From assembly GCA_039414355.1 (NCBI GenBank), contig JBCDJN010000010.1, positions 12,030 through 76,029 of the forward strand: a stretch of DNA of 64,000 nt, in the 5' to 3' direction. This document shows, piece after piece, positions 35,427 to 47,184 of this stretch. The stretch is from JBCCQL01 sp039414355 (GTDB taxonomy: Bacteria > Planctomycetota > Planctomycetia > Pirellulales > Lacipirellulaceae). How positions within the stretch are numbered: position 1 is the stretch's first letter; each line of letters starts with the position of its first letter. The position numbers and the translations under genes are program-made. Under the pieces are notes generated by a model. That model was not told the DNA's origin, searched no databases, and saw only the letters and a list, made by a program, of their open reading frames with translations.

Positions 35427-36242
35427 ATGCCCGAGCCTGAAGCGAACGTCGTTGAGTTCGGTGTGCTTCCCGAGCCGCCCGCCGACGAGTTTGAAGCGCC
35501 GCTGGCTGCGGTTGAGTCCGAGGGCGACTGGAACGCCGACTCGGCGCTCACGGTCATAAGCCAACCGGAACTCGCACCAGCGAGCATCGAGCCCGAGCCG
35601 AGCGAGACTGTTTCGGAGCCAGACGTTAAAGCCGTGGTCCAGTTGGATCAGCCCGCCCCCGCGCCGGACATCGACGTGGCGCCGCTTCCCGTTCCCGACC
35701 CGGTTTCGACACCCGTCGTCGAGCTCAAGCCCGAGACGGTTCCTACGTCCGCCGCGCTGACCGAATCGCTCGAGCCGACGCCCGACGCGGCGTCGCTGTT
35801 CGGCGACGAGTTCGACGACGAGGAGCTGGTGATCGATCGTTTCGCGTCGCTTGAGTTCGCGGTAGCCAACTCAACTTCGGTAGCGACGCTGGACGCCGAG
35901 CAGACGTTCGCGGCCATCACCACGACAGAGGCAGCCCCGCCAGCCGTGTCATCGGACGCGTGCTGCGGCCGCGGGTCGTGTCAGGATGCTTGTGATTTGG
36001 GGGCGCCAAGCGAGAGTCTCGAAGCCGCTGAGCCCGAACTGGTGCAGGTGCTTCCGATGACGGTCGTATCGACCGAGCCGGCTGAGGTATCGGCGGCAAC
36101 CGAGGCGGAAGGGCAAGCCAACGAGTTGCTCGGGGGCGTGCTGATCATCGAGCCCGAGCCCACCGAGCCCGCTAACCCGGCGCCGGAAGCGGAGCGGCGT
36201 GAGTACCGACAACTCTTCGCAAGCCTCCGCCGGGAAGGCTGA
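35427..36242 (+). CDS. Acidic low-complexity protein
   Basis: A 271-residue protein dominated by Glu, Pro, Ala, Val and Ser (PEPEANVVEFGVLPEPPADEF). A short Cys cluster (DACCGRGSCQDACDLG) lies near residue 175. It ends with a conserved-looking basic segment (ERREYRQLFASLRREG). There is no signal peptide or transmembrane helix. Largely disordered. It lies between the AAA ATPase and the next gene with short spacers on one strand, so it is probably part of the same operon, perhaps as a linker or scaffold. Family not recognised. Confidence 0.7.
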   Translation: MPEPEANVVEFGVLPEPPADEFEAPLAAVESEGDWNADSALTVISQPELAPASIEPEPSETVSEPDVKAVVQLDQPAPAPDIDVAPLPVPDPVSTPVVELKPETVPTSAALTESLEPTPDAASLFGDEFDDEELVIDRFASLEFAVANSTSVATLDAEQTFAAITTTEAAPPAVSSDACCGRGSCQDACDLGAPSESLEAAEPELVQVLPMTVVSTEPAEVSAATEAEGQANELLGGVLIIEPEPTEPANPAPEAERREYRQLFASLRREG

Positions 36243-36245
36243 TCG

Positions 36246-36830
36246 ATGACGCCCCTTTCGGCAGCCCTGCGGAAGATCGCGGATCGCCCGACGCCGGAGC
36301 GTGCCGTCGACGTCGAGCTGTCAGCGAACGACACGCTGCCGCCTAGCGTGAGCGAAGCCGAGGTGGCCGCGGAGGTCAATCGACGCGTTTACCTCTACTG
36401 TGCCGCGCCTTGCGACAGCCAGATCGCCCAACAGGCCGCGCGGCAGGAGTGTGACGCGGTCTTCACGCTTGTTCCCTCGGCGATTTCGGCGGGCAGCCTC
36501 GCTAGCCCGAGTGTTTACGCCGAGCCAAACGCGCGGGCGGCTGACTCAGGCGGAAGCCCCATTGAGCCCACGAGTTTGCCTCTGGTCGACGGCGAGGTTC
36601 AGCCGCGGCACTGGGTGCGGTTCCTCGACCAATGCCGGCAGGGCCAGCCGGTCACGGGCTTGGTGTCGGCCACGCGTTCGCGGGCTTGGCTTGCCTGGCT
36701 AGCTTCGCGTTGCGACGGCGCCTTCGTCGTCGCCTCACCCTCGAGGCTCGGCCCCGAAACTCGCCGGCTGGCGTGGCGGCTGCGACAGGTCCGCAGCGAT
36801 GCGACCTGTCTCACCGTTGAAGCCGCCTAG
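36246..36830 (+). CDS. Hypothetical protein, possibly a degenerate BY-kinase-like partner
   Basis: A 194-residue protein starting 3 bases after the previous stop. The second half (HWVRFLDQCRQGQPVTGLVSA; RCDGAFVVASPSRLGPETRR; SDATCLTVEAA) has an alternating strand-helix pattern that faintly resembles the end of CpsD/Wzc-type tyrosine kinases, but no P-loop is present. Position after the Wzz-like and ATPase genes supports that idea only by context. No signal peptide. Function unknown. Confidence 0.6.
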   Translation: MTPLSAALRKIADRPTPERAVDVELSANDTLPPSVSEAEVAAEVNRRVYLYCAAPCDSQIAQQAARQECDAVFTLVPSAISAGSLASPSVYAEPNARAADSGGSPIEPTSLPLVDGEVQPRHWVRFLDQCRQGQPVTGLVSATRSRAWLAWLASRCDGAFVVASPSRLGPETRRLAWRLRQVRSDATCLTVEAA

Positions 36831-36919
36831 GTGCTCCGCGGAATGCCGCGCGAACTCTCTACCAACGCCCTCCCCTTCTGCTTACTATCGGGTTCGTCAA
36901 CTCAAAGCCTGGGGGAGTT

Positions 36920-37711
36920 ATGGCGCTCAAGATTAGCTGCCCAGAGTGCGGCAAGCAGCTCAAGATCACCATCGAGCACGCCGGCAAGCGAGCCAAGTGC
37001 AGCGGCTGCGGCAATACGATTCGGCTGCCAAGCCGCGAGAAGATCGAGGCGCACCTCGCCGGCATGTCGGCCGGCGCCGCGGCCCCTGCAACGCCGCCCC
37101 CACCACCGGCGCCGTCGCCCCCGCCCGCTCCTGCCGCCGAGGAGCCGGCGTGGGATGACGATTTCAACCTCGACGAGCCGCTGGCGGGGGGAGCCTCAAC
37201 CGAGAGCATTGGCGCCAACCCGTTCGCGTCACCAATCGCGGCGGACTCCACGTCGCTGCCCGATCCGACGAGTCCTACAGGCCGCCTGGAGTACGCGGGC
37301 TTCGGCACCCGGTGGGTTGCGGCGATCATCGACGGTCTCATTCTCATCGGGCTTAACCTAGGTATTGGTTTCGCGTTCGGCATTGCGTGGTTCGCCATGT
37401 TTGGGGATGGCGGAGGGGACGGGTCGGCGCTCGAACTCTTCGCCAACGTGATTGGGTTCGTCGTTCAGCTCTTGTACTTCGCTGGCTTGGAGAGTTCCGC
37501 GAAGGGGGCAACACTTGGCAAGCAGGCTATGGGAATCCGTGTCGTCAGCACGTCCGGCGAGAGGATTAGCTTTTTGCGAGCCGTGGGGCGGTGGTTCGCG
37601 GAGTTTCTCTCCGCTTTGATTTTGATGATCGGCTTTCTCATGGCCGCCTTCACCGAGCGTAAGCAGGCCCTGCACGATATCATCGCCGGGACGCTCGTGG
37701 TCAAAGCGTGA
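36920..37711 (+). CDS. Zinc-ribbon and RDD-domain membrane protein
   Basis: A 263-residue protein. The N-terminal zinc ribbon has two CxxC pairs (ISCPECGKQ and KCSGCGNT, residues about 5-34), followed by a Pro-rich linker (about 54-75). The C-terminal RDD domain has three hydrophobic segments: FGTRWVAAIIDGLILIGLNL, FGIAWFAMFG and the last near FLSALILMIGFLMAAF, ending LHDIIAGTLVVKA. Fusion of this ribbon to membrane domains is frequent in planctomycetes. The function of RDD proteins is poorly known, with roles proposed in transport. The stop overlaps the GTG of the next gene. Confidence 0.9.
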   Translation: MALKISCPECGKQLKITIEHAGKRAKCSGCGNTIRLPSREKIEAHLAGMSAGAAAPATPPPPPAPSPPPAPAAEEPAWDDDFNLDEPLAGGASTESIGANPFASPIAADSTSLPDPTSPTGRLEYAGFGTRWVAAIIDGLILIGLNLGIGFAFGIAWFAMFGDGGGDGSALELFANVIGFVVQLLYFAGLESSAKGATLGKQAMGIRVVSTSGERISFLRAVGRWFAEFLSALILMIGFLMAAFTERKQALHDIIAGTLVVKA

Positions 37712-38427
37712 GCGATACCAAGACGCTGGTCGCCGTGGCGACCTACAACGAGATTGAGACCCTGCCGACGCTCGTTGAAGCGATCCAGCAGCAGTTGCCC
37801 GGCGCCGACATCTTGGTGGTGGACGACAACTCGCCCGATGGTACCGGCCGGTGGTGCGACGCGCGGGCGGCTACCGACCAACGCGTCACCTGCCTGCATC
37901 GGCCAGGCAAGTTGGGGTTGGGCTCGGCAACGGTGGCGGCGTTCGGGCACGCCATCGATCGCGGCTACGAATCCGTTGTCACCATGGACGCCGATTGGAG
38001 TCACGACCCCGACGCGCTGCCCGCGCTTGTCGCCGGGCTCAACAGGGCCGACGTCGCCATCGGCTCCCGCTACTGCCGCGGCGGGCGGATCGACGGCTGG
38101 CCGGTGCATCGCCGCGTGGCGAGCCGGCTGATGAACTGGGCGTCACGCCTCGCCCTCGGCGTGCCGGCCAGCGACACCAGCGGCGCGTTCCGTGCTTACC
38201 GCGTTGAGTCTCTGAAGCGGATCGACCTGGGCGATTTGCAGGAGACGGGCTACGCCTACCTGGAAGAAATCGTCTGGCGGCTGCACCACGCCGGGGCGGC
38301 CTTCACGGAAACGCCCATCACGTTTCGCGACCGCCGGGCCGGCGCCTCGAAGACCGGGCTCGGCGAGTTGGGCGGCAAGCTGAGGATGCTCGCCCGCTTC
38401 GGGTTTCGCCGGCCGCCTGCCGCTTAG
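37708..38427 (+). CDS. Family 2 glycosyltransferase, polyprenol-phosphate mannose/glucose synthase type
   Basis: A 239-residue GT-A enzyme. It has VAVATYNEIETLPTLVEAI, ILVVDDNSPDGTG (about 35-47), MDADWSHDPDALPALV with the DxD-like metal site (about 92-107), VAIGSRYCRGGRIDGWP and ETPITFRDRRAGASK. These are the signatures of DPM1-like synthases that move a hexose from a nucleotide sugar to a polyprenol phosphate. There is no C-terminal membrane domain, so it is a cytosolic-face enzyme. The GTG start overlaps the RDD stop by 4 bases, so the two are coupled. Confidence 0.92.
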   Translation: MSDTKTLVAVATYNEIETLPTLVEAIQQQLPGADILVVDDNSPDGTGRWCDARAATDQRVTCLHRPGKLGLGSATVAAFGHAIDRGYESVVTMDADWSHDPDALPALVAGLNRADVAIGSRYCRGGRIDGWPVHRRVASRLMNWASRLALGVPASDTSGAFRAYRVESLKRIDLGDLQETGYAYLEEIVWRLHHAGAAFTETPITFRDRRAGASKTGLGELGGKLRMLARFGFRRPPAA

Positions 38428-38583
38428 GGCGTCATCGGTTCGAGTTCTTCCGCCTTTGCGGGTACTGGGGAGCGTCCGGCGGCCCCCATGCATCTCGGCA
38501 CAGGCTCGGCCCAAACCCGCGACGTACGGTTGTCGGCGTGGCGTCGGCGCTGCGCTCACCGCTAACCGCCCGGAGCCGAGCCC

Positions 38584-39807
38584 GTGTCCCAGTCGCCCTC
38601 GACCGATCCTTCCGCCAAGCGGATTGGCATCCTCACCGCCGGCGGCGACTGCCCCGGCCTGAACGCCGTGATCCGCGGCGCCGTGAAGAGCTGCCATCAA
38701 CTGGGTTACGACTGCGTGGGATTCCTCAAGGGCTACGAAGGCCTGCACGACCCCGTGCAGTACGTGCACCTGACGCCCGCCAGCACCAAGGGGATCCTCA
38801 ATCAGGGCGGAACGATCCTCGGTTCGACCAACAAGGGTCGGTTCTGCGCTCTCTCGGGCGTGAACGACCGCGTAGAGGTTCGGCCCGAGCTGATCGACGG
38901 CGTCAAGCAAACCGTCAAGCAGCTCAGCATCGACGGGTTGATCTGCGTGGGCGGCGACGGCTCGTTGGCGATCGCCCAGCAACTGCACGAGCACGGTGTG
39001 CCGGTTGTTGGCGTGCCGAAGACGATTGACAACGACCTCTCGGCGACTGCCTTCACCTTTGGGTTCGATAGCGCGATTGCCTGCGCGACCGACGCCCTCG
39101 ACCGGCTGCAAACCACCGCCGCCAGTCATGAACGGATCATGGTCCTCGAGGTGATGGGACGCCACGCGGGGTGGATCGCCCTGCACTCGGGCATCGCCGG
39201 CGGCGGCGACGTGATTCTCATCCCCGAGATCGACTGGAACTACGACCACCTCTGCCACAAGATCCTCTACCGTCAGAGCACCGGCAAGAAGTTCACGCTG
39301 GTCGTCGTCGCCGAGGGCGCGCACCTGCCGGGCGGCGACGTTGTTGGGCGGCACGCCGATGGCAACCAGCAGATCAAGCTGGGCGGCATCGGCAAGGCCG
39401 TGGCGGACGAGATCGAGCGGCGGCTGCATCGCGAAACCAGAGTCTGCGTTTTGGGGCACCTGCAGCGGGGCGGCTCGCCAACGACATTCGACCGGGTGCT
39501 TGCCACGCAGTTCGGCGCCCACGCGGTGCGGCTTGTCGTTCAGGGACGCTTCGGCGAGATGATCTGCAGCCGCCCGCCGGAGATGACCAGCGTGCCCATC
39601 GCCGAGGCGGTGCACAACATCCGGCAAGTCGACCCGCACGGCCCCGCGGTGAAGGCGGCTCGGGCGCTCGGCATCAGCTTCGGCGACCGCCCGGCCGACG
39701 CCACCTCCAGCGGCGTCTTTGTCACCTGCCAGTCGGCGCCGAGGCGATCGGCCGAAGCGATGCTGGACGAAGCCGCCTGCGAGCTCGACGCCGTGCTTGC
39801 GGAGTAG
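38584..39807 (+). CDS. pfkA: 6-phosphofructokinase, group III type
   Basis: A 407-residue enzyme: LTAGGDCPGLNAVIRG (about 17-32), GLKxL-like KGYEGL, ICVGGDGSLAIA (about 120-131) and VPKTIDNDLSAT (about 142-153), the last two being the catalytic and phosphoryl-donor loops. MGRHAGWIAL and LGHLQRGGSPTTFDR also match. The donor-site pair is Gly (in GGDGS) with Lys (in PKTID). Gly at the first position is associated with ATP use, and Asp there with pyrophosphate. The Gly/Lys pair is typical of group III enzymes. Catalyses phosphorylation of fructose 6-phosphate in glycolysis. Confidence 0.94.
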   Translation: MSQSPSTDPSAKRIGILTAGGDCPGLNAVIRGAVKSCHQLGYDCVGFLKGYEGLHDPVQYVHLTPASTKGILNQGGTILGSTNKGRFCALSGVNDRVEVRPELIDGVKQTVKQLSIDGLICVGGDGSLAIAQQLHEHGVPVVGVPKTIDNDLSATAFTFGFDSAIACATDALDRLQTTAASHERIMVLEVMGRHAGWIALHSGIAGGGDVILIPEIDWNYDHLCHKILYRQSTGKKFTLVVVAEGAHLPGGDVVGRHADGNQQIKLGGIGKAVADEIERRLHRETRVCVLGHLQRGGSPTTFDRVLATQFGAHAVRLVVQGRFGEMICSRPPEMTSVPIAEAVHNIRQVDPHGPAVKAARALGISFGDRPADATSSGVFVTCQSAPRRSAEAMLDEAACELDAVLAE

Positions 39808-39857
39808 AAGAAAGTGATCGCTTGCCGCTCGGCGCCTGGTCACGTACGCTCCGCGAC

Positions 39858-41072
39858 ATGATCTACCGACGCTTCGGCCGCACCAATCTCTCCATGCCCG
39901 TCTTCAGTTGTGGCGGCATGCGCTACCAGCAGACCTGGGACGATGCGCTGCTGGATGTTGTTGAGGACGAAAACCAGCGCAACCTCGAGGCGACTATCCG
40001 CCGCGCCCTCGAGCTGGGAATCAACCACATCGAGACCGCCCGCGGCTACGGCACCAGCGAGCGGCAACTGGGCGTCTGTTTCGAGAAGCTCTTCGCCGAG
40101 GGCGTGCGGCGCGAAGACCTGATCATCCAGTCAAAGATCGGACCAGGACCGGACGCCGAGCTGTTCCGCAAGCACGTGCTCGAGTCGCTCGAGCGGCTGC
40201 GCGTTGACTACATCGACCTGCTCGGCTTGCACGGCATCAACACGCACCGGCTCATGTGGCAGTCGGTGCGGCCCGGCGGGTGTTTGGAGGTGGCGCGGCA
40301 GCTGCAGGCGGAGGGCAAGGTTCGGCAAGTCGGCTTCTCGACGCACGGGCCCACCGACCAGATCGTTGATACGCTGGCGTGCGACCTGCACGGCGGATTC
40401 GACTACGTCAATCTGCACTGGTACTACATCTACCAGCAGAACTGGGCCGCGGTGGAAGAGGCGACCCGACGCGACATCGGCGTCTTCATCATCTCGCCCG
40501 CCGATAAGGGCGGCATGCTCTACAAGCCCACGCCGAAGCTCGTCGAACTCTGCAAGCCTCTGCACCCAATCGTGTTCAACAGCTTGTTCTGCCTAAGCCA
40601 CCCCCAGGTGCACACGCTGAGCATCGGCGCCGCGCGGCCGAGCGACTTTGACCTTCAGGTCTCCTCGCTCGAACTGCTCGACACGGCGGGCGACGTGCTG
40701 CCGGCGATCGAAGACAAGCTCCGTGCAGCGATGCACGAGACCGTGGGCCGAGACTACGCCGAGCGGCTCTTCGAAGGCCTGCCCGACTGGGAACTCACGC
40801 CCGGCCGGATGAACATTGGCATCATGCTCTGGCTGCGGGGGCTCGCCCTGGCGTACGACATGACCGAGTACGGGCAGATGCGCTACAACCTGCTGGGAAA
40901 CGGCGGCCATTGGTTCCCCGGGTTGAACGCGGCGCACGTGGGCTCGCTCGACCCGGACGAGCTGGCAAAGGCCGTGAAGGACTCTCCTTTTTCCGAGCAG
41001 ATTCCCGCCTTGCTTCAGGAAACACACGGCCTGCTCGGCGGGGCCGAAGTGAAACGCCTAAGCCAGTCTTGA
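39858..41072 (+). CDS. Aldo/keto reductase
   Basis: A 404-residue protein starting at the ATG at 39858 (MIYRRFGRTNLSMPVFSCGGMRYQ). The frame is open for 700 bases upstream, but that part is the phosphofructokinase read in another frame. Motifs: GINHIETARGYGTSERQLG (Asp replaced by Glu in the usual 'DTAxxYG'), LIIQSKIGPG, YIDLLGLHGIN, VRQVGFSTHGP, DYVNLHWYYIYQQN and GVFIISPADKGGML. The family reduces carbonyls with NADPH. The C-terminus lacks the CxxCxxC cluster of some long relatives. Substrate unknown. Confidence 0.87.
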   Translation: MIYRRFGRTNLSMPVFSCGGMRYQQTWDDALLDVVEDENQRNLEATIRRALELGINHIETARGYGTSERQLGVCFEKLFAEGVRREDLIIQSKIGPGPDAELFRKHVLESLERLRVDYIDLLGLHGINTHRLMWQSVRPGGCLEVARQLQAEGKVRQVGFSTHGPTDQIVDTLACDLHGGFDYVNLHWYYIYQQNWAAVEEATRRDIGVFIISPADKGGMLYKPTPKLVELCKPLHPIVFNSLFCLSHPQVHTLSIGAARPSDFDLQVSSLELLDTAGDVLPAIEDKLRAAMHETVGRDYAERLFEGLPDWELTPGRMNIGIMLWLRGLALAYDMTEYGQMRYNLLGNGGHWFPGLNAAHVGSLDPDELAKAVKDSPFSEQIPALLQETHGLLGGAEVKRLSQS

Positions 41073-41216
41073 CGAAACTGGCCGCGACGCCGGCGCGGCC
41101 ATCGGCTACGGTTCGCCGGCTTTCTTCGGTTTCTTTGGCATGCATTCCTGTGTTTTCTCGCTTTGGTTGGTAGCGGAGGGCGTTGCAATCACACCATGGC
41201 TGCGGGGATTCCAGGA

Positions 41217-42209
41217 ATGATGCGTTACGCAAGGCTTGCGTTTGTCGCGATTTGGCTGCTTCTGGTCGTGTCCGCGTGTCCGCCGGCGGCGGCCGGCGAG
41301 CTGATTGCCAGCTACGACGCCGGGCAGGGCCCAACGGCATGGTCGCCTGGCGTTTGGGGCTGGCAGGCCTGGGATGTTTTTGGGACCGAGGGGCGGTCGG
41401 TCAGCGACCCCTCGGCGGGTGGACCGGCTTGGCAGGTTGCTGATCGCGCTGGCGATCGCCGCGGCCCCCGCTACCTGCAGGGCTTGCCCGTACATCTGCT
41501 GGGACGTGTTGACTCCGAGGGCTGGCGACTCTCAGCGGAACTGCGGATTGTCGACCCCGGCGGAACTCCGTCGATGGGCTTCTCCGTCTACCACGACCGC
41601 AAGGCGTACCTGGTCACCCTCGGGCGGAGCCCACAATCGGGCTGGCTGGAAGCCTCGCTCTTCGACACCCAGCAGGGTCTATCGATCGTCCGACCGCTCG
41701 CTCCGCCGAGCCAGCTCAACGACTACCACGACTTCGACCTAACCTGGTCACCTGCGACGGGCCTCGCGTCGCTGTTCTTCGGAGGCCAGCTGATCGCGTC
41801 GTGGGATGGCGTTCCATCGACCCACTCCGCTGTCGAGAACAACTTCCAGTTCGGCGCGACAACGCCCTTTGGCAACGGCACGATGAACGTGCGTTCGGTT
41901 GAGTTCGCCATCGCCGACCCGCCCGGGCTGCCTGGCGACTACAACGGCGACGGCGCGGTTGACGCCGCCGACTTCACCGTGTGGCGTGACAACCTGGGCA
42001 CGGCCTTCGCCGGCGCCGATGGCAACAGCGACGGCATCGTTAACACGGCCGACTACCAAGTCTGGCGTAACAATCTGGGCCGGCGTGCCGGGGCGGCAAC
42101 CGCCGCGGTCGCAGCCCCCGAGCCCTCAGCCGCCGCGGTGTTAACGCTCGCGGCGGTGGCGTGCGGCTTGCGCAGCCGTGGCGGGTGGCCTGCGTGTTTG
42201 GCGGTTTGA
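41217..42209 (+). CDS. PEP-CTERM protein with dockerin-like repeat
   Basis: A 330-residue protein. The ATG at 41217 opens the signal MMRYARLAFVAIWLLLVVSA; an ATG at 41196 is possible, with GGAGG further upstream. The body resembles a lectin-like beta-sandwich (GVWGWQAWDVFGTEGR; MGFSVYHDRKAYLVTLG; NDYHDFDLTWSPATGLASLFF). Dockerin-like loops follow (DYNGDGAVDAADFTVW; DGNSDGIVNTADYQVW, about 240-285), then APEPSAAAVLTLAAVACGL and a basic tail. Surface anchoring and carbohydrate binding are inferred. Confidence 0.85.
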   Translation: MMRYARLAFVAIWLLLVVSACPPAAAGELIASYDAGQGPTAWSPGVWGWQAWDVFGTEGRSVSDPSAGGPAWQVADRAGDRRGPRYLQGLPVHLLGRVDSEGWRLSAELRIVDPGGTPSMGFSVYHDRKAYLVTLGRSPQSGWLEASLFDTQQGLSIVRPLAPPSQLNDYHDFDLTWSPATGLASLFFGGQLIASWDGVPSTHSAVENNFQFGATTPFGNGTMNVRSVEFAIADPPGLPGDYNGDGAVDAADFTVWRDNLGTAFAGADGNSDGIVNTADYQVWRNNLGRRAGAATAAVAAPEPSAAAVLTLAAVACGLRSRGGWPACLAV

Positions 42210-42302
42210 CAGGCCGCCGCGCGGGCCGGCACAATCTTAGGCTCTCGTCGACGGTCTCGTCGCCACCGTCTTGTTCGCCCAGGCGCTTCCGGAGCCACGC
42301 GT

Positions 42303-44258
<1,956 letters not shown>

Positions 44259-45877
44259 CGGCGCCCGCCGACCAGCGAGACCCCCAACGAAACGGCAGCT
44301 GCGGCCGCCGGTTCGGGTATCGCCGTCGAGCTGGCGGCGACGGCAAGCGCGTCGCGCCACACTGTGAAGTCGGCCGCGTCAACAACGCCGTCGCCATTCC
44401 CATCGGCAGCGCGGTTTCCGGTTAGGCCAAACTGCGACCGCCAAAACGCGAAGTCCGCGACATCGACCACGCCGCTGCCGTCAAAGTCGCCGGTCACGCC
44501 GGAGTTGAACGCGTCGGCGTCGATCAAGATCGCCTGCGAGAACGGCGCCAGGTTCAGCACCGGTGGCGGGTCGCTCAGGGTCCACGCGCCGCTCAGGGGC
44601 TCATTGAGCAGCGGGGCGAAGCCGCCATCGCCGCTCGCAAGCCGCCGCCCATTCGCAACTTCGCCGGCGACGCCGGCCGGCTGCTCGGTGGCGTTCACCA
44701 CCCACTTGCCCCATGGGAAGTCCCACACGATGGGCTCGTCGACGGTGAACTCCGGCGGTACGCCATAAACGCCGCCGGGCTCGGCGACCGGCAGGTTGGG
44801 CGTTGAGCCGGCTGGCGTCGGGTTGGCCAGGTTGAACCACTGGTTGCGGGCGAACTCGAACGAAGCCGGCAGCGTCTCCGGCCCGATGTTCACCGCCCGG
44901 TTCCACTCGCTGGCCGTGTCGTTGAACACCACCACGTTATCGGTGAAGACTCCGTTCTGGGTGTCAACGATGGGCAGCCCTTGGTTCTCGTTGAGGATGC
45001 GAACCGTCCAATCCTGCGGCCGCTCGATGCGGTTGTGGTGAAACTGGCCGCCATCGATGTTGGCGTAGCTGAACGCCGAGCTGGCGCCGATCACCACGTT
45101 GCCGTAGGCCGACACCTCGGCGGCCTCGTACCCGGAGTCTCCATCGATGAAGCGGAAGAACTCGGCCCCGGTCGACCCGCCCGCCTGAATTGCCCGGCCG
45201 GCGTCGGCCATCTCGAAGCGGTTGGCCCGGATGACAATGCCCTTGCTGCCGCCTTTGGGTCGGACGCCGCTCGAGCCCGCGGTTGTGTGGCGGAACAACG
45301 AGTTTTGGATCACCCCATTGTGGCTGCCGACCGGGTCGATGGCGCTGCCGCCGGTCCCCCAGTTCTCAACCGCCACGCCGTCTATCAGGAAGCCGGTCAC
45401 CCCGGAGAGCTTGATCCCGTCCCGGTTGCCGGCGGTCGCCAGGTCACGCACCAGCACGCGGCGGATGGTGACGTCCGTCGTCGGCGTGGCGAACGTGCCG
45501 CCGTCGTCGATGTTCAGGCCGTTGCCGGTTTGCTGCTCGAAGATTAGGTCTTCGAGCGTCACCCCCGTCGCGTTGCTGAGTTGAATGCCGTTGATCCCGC
45601 CACGGATGATCGGCCGCGCGTTGGGGTCGCTCCCGCGAATGACAACGTCGGATAGCCCCGACCGAAACAGCCCACCGTTGTAGACGCCCGGCGAGATCGA
45701 GATGATGTCGCCAGGCGACGCGGCACCTAGTGCCTGGCTGAACTCAACGTCGCTCGACACGGAGATCACATCGCCGATGGCGGCACCATCGCCCAGCAAT
45801 ACGCCCATCATGTAGGCTAGCACCCAGCCGACGAGGGCTGGACTGGTGGGCGGATGGCGATCTTGGTTTGCGATCAT

Positions 45878-46330
45878 CGGTTGAGACCTCAAGAGCCGTT
45901 GAGAAGCAAACCCGTACAAGGTGGGTCGCCCTCGGCGTACCGGGGCAAGTCCCGCTGGCCGGCAATCACCGCCAGGCACGACCCGAAGTCAACTGGCTAG
46001 ACAGAGTAGGAGGACCTGGTCCGAGCTGAGGCACGCGGCGCCTTGAGATCGCACCCAGGCGGCTTCGTTTTCTTGAGACAACGTAGCGGCCATGAGTGAT
46101 CGTTCGTCGGCGAGACGTGGGATTTTATGAGAAATCTCTAGGCGTCCGCCGGCCACGCTTGGTATAGAGATGCTTAGGCCACGGCGAGGTTGGCGCCGCG
46201 GTCGTGGTGAAGCAGGGGCGTTTCAGCGCGTCGCCGTCGAATTGAGCGGCAGGCGTCATACTTCAAAGATCGACTCCCGGGATACGGGCACGCCCGATTC
46301 GTCGGACAACTTCAGATTTGGATTGACCTA
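45878..46330. other. Divergent intergenic region
   Basis: About 450 bases without a gene I can support, between the minus-strand beta-helix gene and a plus-strand PEP-CTERM gene. It must hold both promoters. A short AT-richer stretch near 46110-46140 is the only compositional feature. No repeat or RNA gene was recognised. Confidence 0.5.
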
Positions 46331-47143
46331 ATGAGCAAACCCAACCTAGCGTTCTCCATCGCGGCCGCGGCGTGCGCGGTCGCCCTCGGGCCCGCCCCGT
46401 ACGCAGCAGCGTCGATTCTTGACGACTTCAACGCCGGCGAGATCGTCGGCGACTTCTTGTTCGAAGACCCGGCCGGCACCGCATTGACCGCGGTCGCCAA
46501 CTCGGCTGACCCGGCCGCGCCGTTTGACTTCGACTCGGATTCCGGAGACGTCGTCACCAACGGCTTGGGCCAGCTGGATCTTTCGCCAAAGGCGAACACG
46601 AGCTTCGGCAGCAACTATGCCGATTTCGCAGACGCATCGTTCGGCCGATTCATCGCCCTCATGGACTTGACCTGGGCCTTCGACGAGTTGGTCTACGATC
46701 CTTCCCAAGACGAAGAAGTGCGGGTTTCGCTCATTCGCGACCCAGGTCGTTCGTCGTTCGTGACGGGCGAACTCTACTTCCAGCGTACTGCCGCGGATGA
46801 GTTGACGCTCTTCGGGAACGCGGTTGGCACCGGGGCTGTCGACACGGCTGACACCGTCTTCGGCAGCAGCGGCTCGATTCTCGCCTTGCTCGATGTCAAT
46901 CTCGATACGGACACGATGGAGATCTTCTACTCCGACGATGATGGCGTGTCGTTCACCTCCGGCGGTACGGGTTTGTTGGATCCCAGTCGGGGAATTGCGC
47001 AGCTACGGCTGGTGACCAACGAAGACTTCAGTGACGACTCGGTGCTGATCGAGCGCGTTGCCGTTTCGTTCATCGTCCCCGAGCCCGCATCGGCGGTCGT
47101 GCTGCTCGTTGGCCTCATCGCCGGCACTCGGCCGCGACGCTGA
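46331..47143 (+). CDS. PEP-CTERM protein, paralogue of the C-terminal half of 48920-51865
   Basis: A 270-residue protein: signal peptide (AFSIAAAACAVALGPAPYAAA), then a beta-rich domain (VVTNGLGQLDLSPKANTSFG; FGRFIALMDLTWAFDEL; VNLDTDTMEIFYSDDDGVSF), then VPEPASAVVLLVGLIAGT and a basic end. The same landmarks (VVTNGLGQLDLGPKNN; VMELTWDFQS; DLDNDTYELLYSADAG) occur in the second half of the long gene at 48920, so the two are paralogues separated by one gene. Function unknown; surface location inferred. Confidence 0.87.
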   Translation: MSKPNLAFSIAAAACAVALGPAPYAAASILDDFNAGEIVGDFLFEDPAGTALTAVANSADPAAPFDFDSDSGDVVTNGLGQLDLSPKANTSFGSNYADFADASFGRFIALMDLTWAFDELVYDPSQDEEVRVSLIRDPGRSSFVTGELYFQRTAADELTLFGNAVGTGAVDTADTVFGSSGSILALLDVNLDTDTMEIFYSDDDGVSFTSGGTGLLDPSRGIAQLRLVTNEDFSDDSVLIERVAVSFIVPEPASAVVLLVGLIAGTRPRR

Positions 47144-47184
47144 GCGGCGCAGGCTTCTTGAGCCGCGTCTCTAGAGAGGTCACC

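Noticed and set aside
38143..39843. 566-codon minus-strand open frame opposite phosphofructokinase
   Set aside because: Antisense shadow of the glycosyltransferase end and pfkA. No homology landmarks or ribosome binding site.
39171..39857. N-terminal extension of the aldo/keto reductase frame
   Set aside because: The extension is pfkA read in another frame. The family start (MIYRRFGRTNLS) is at 39858.
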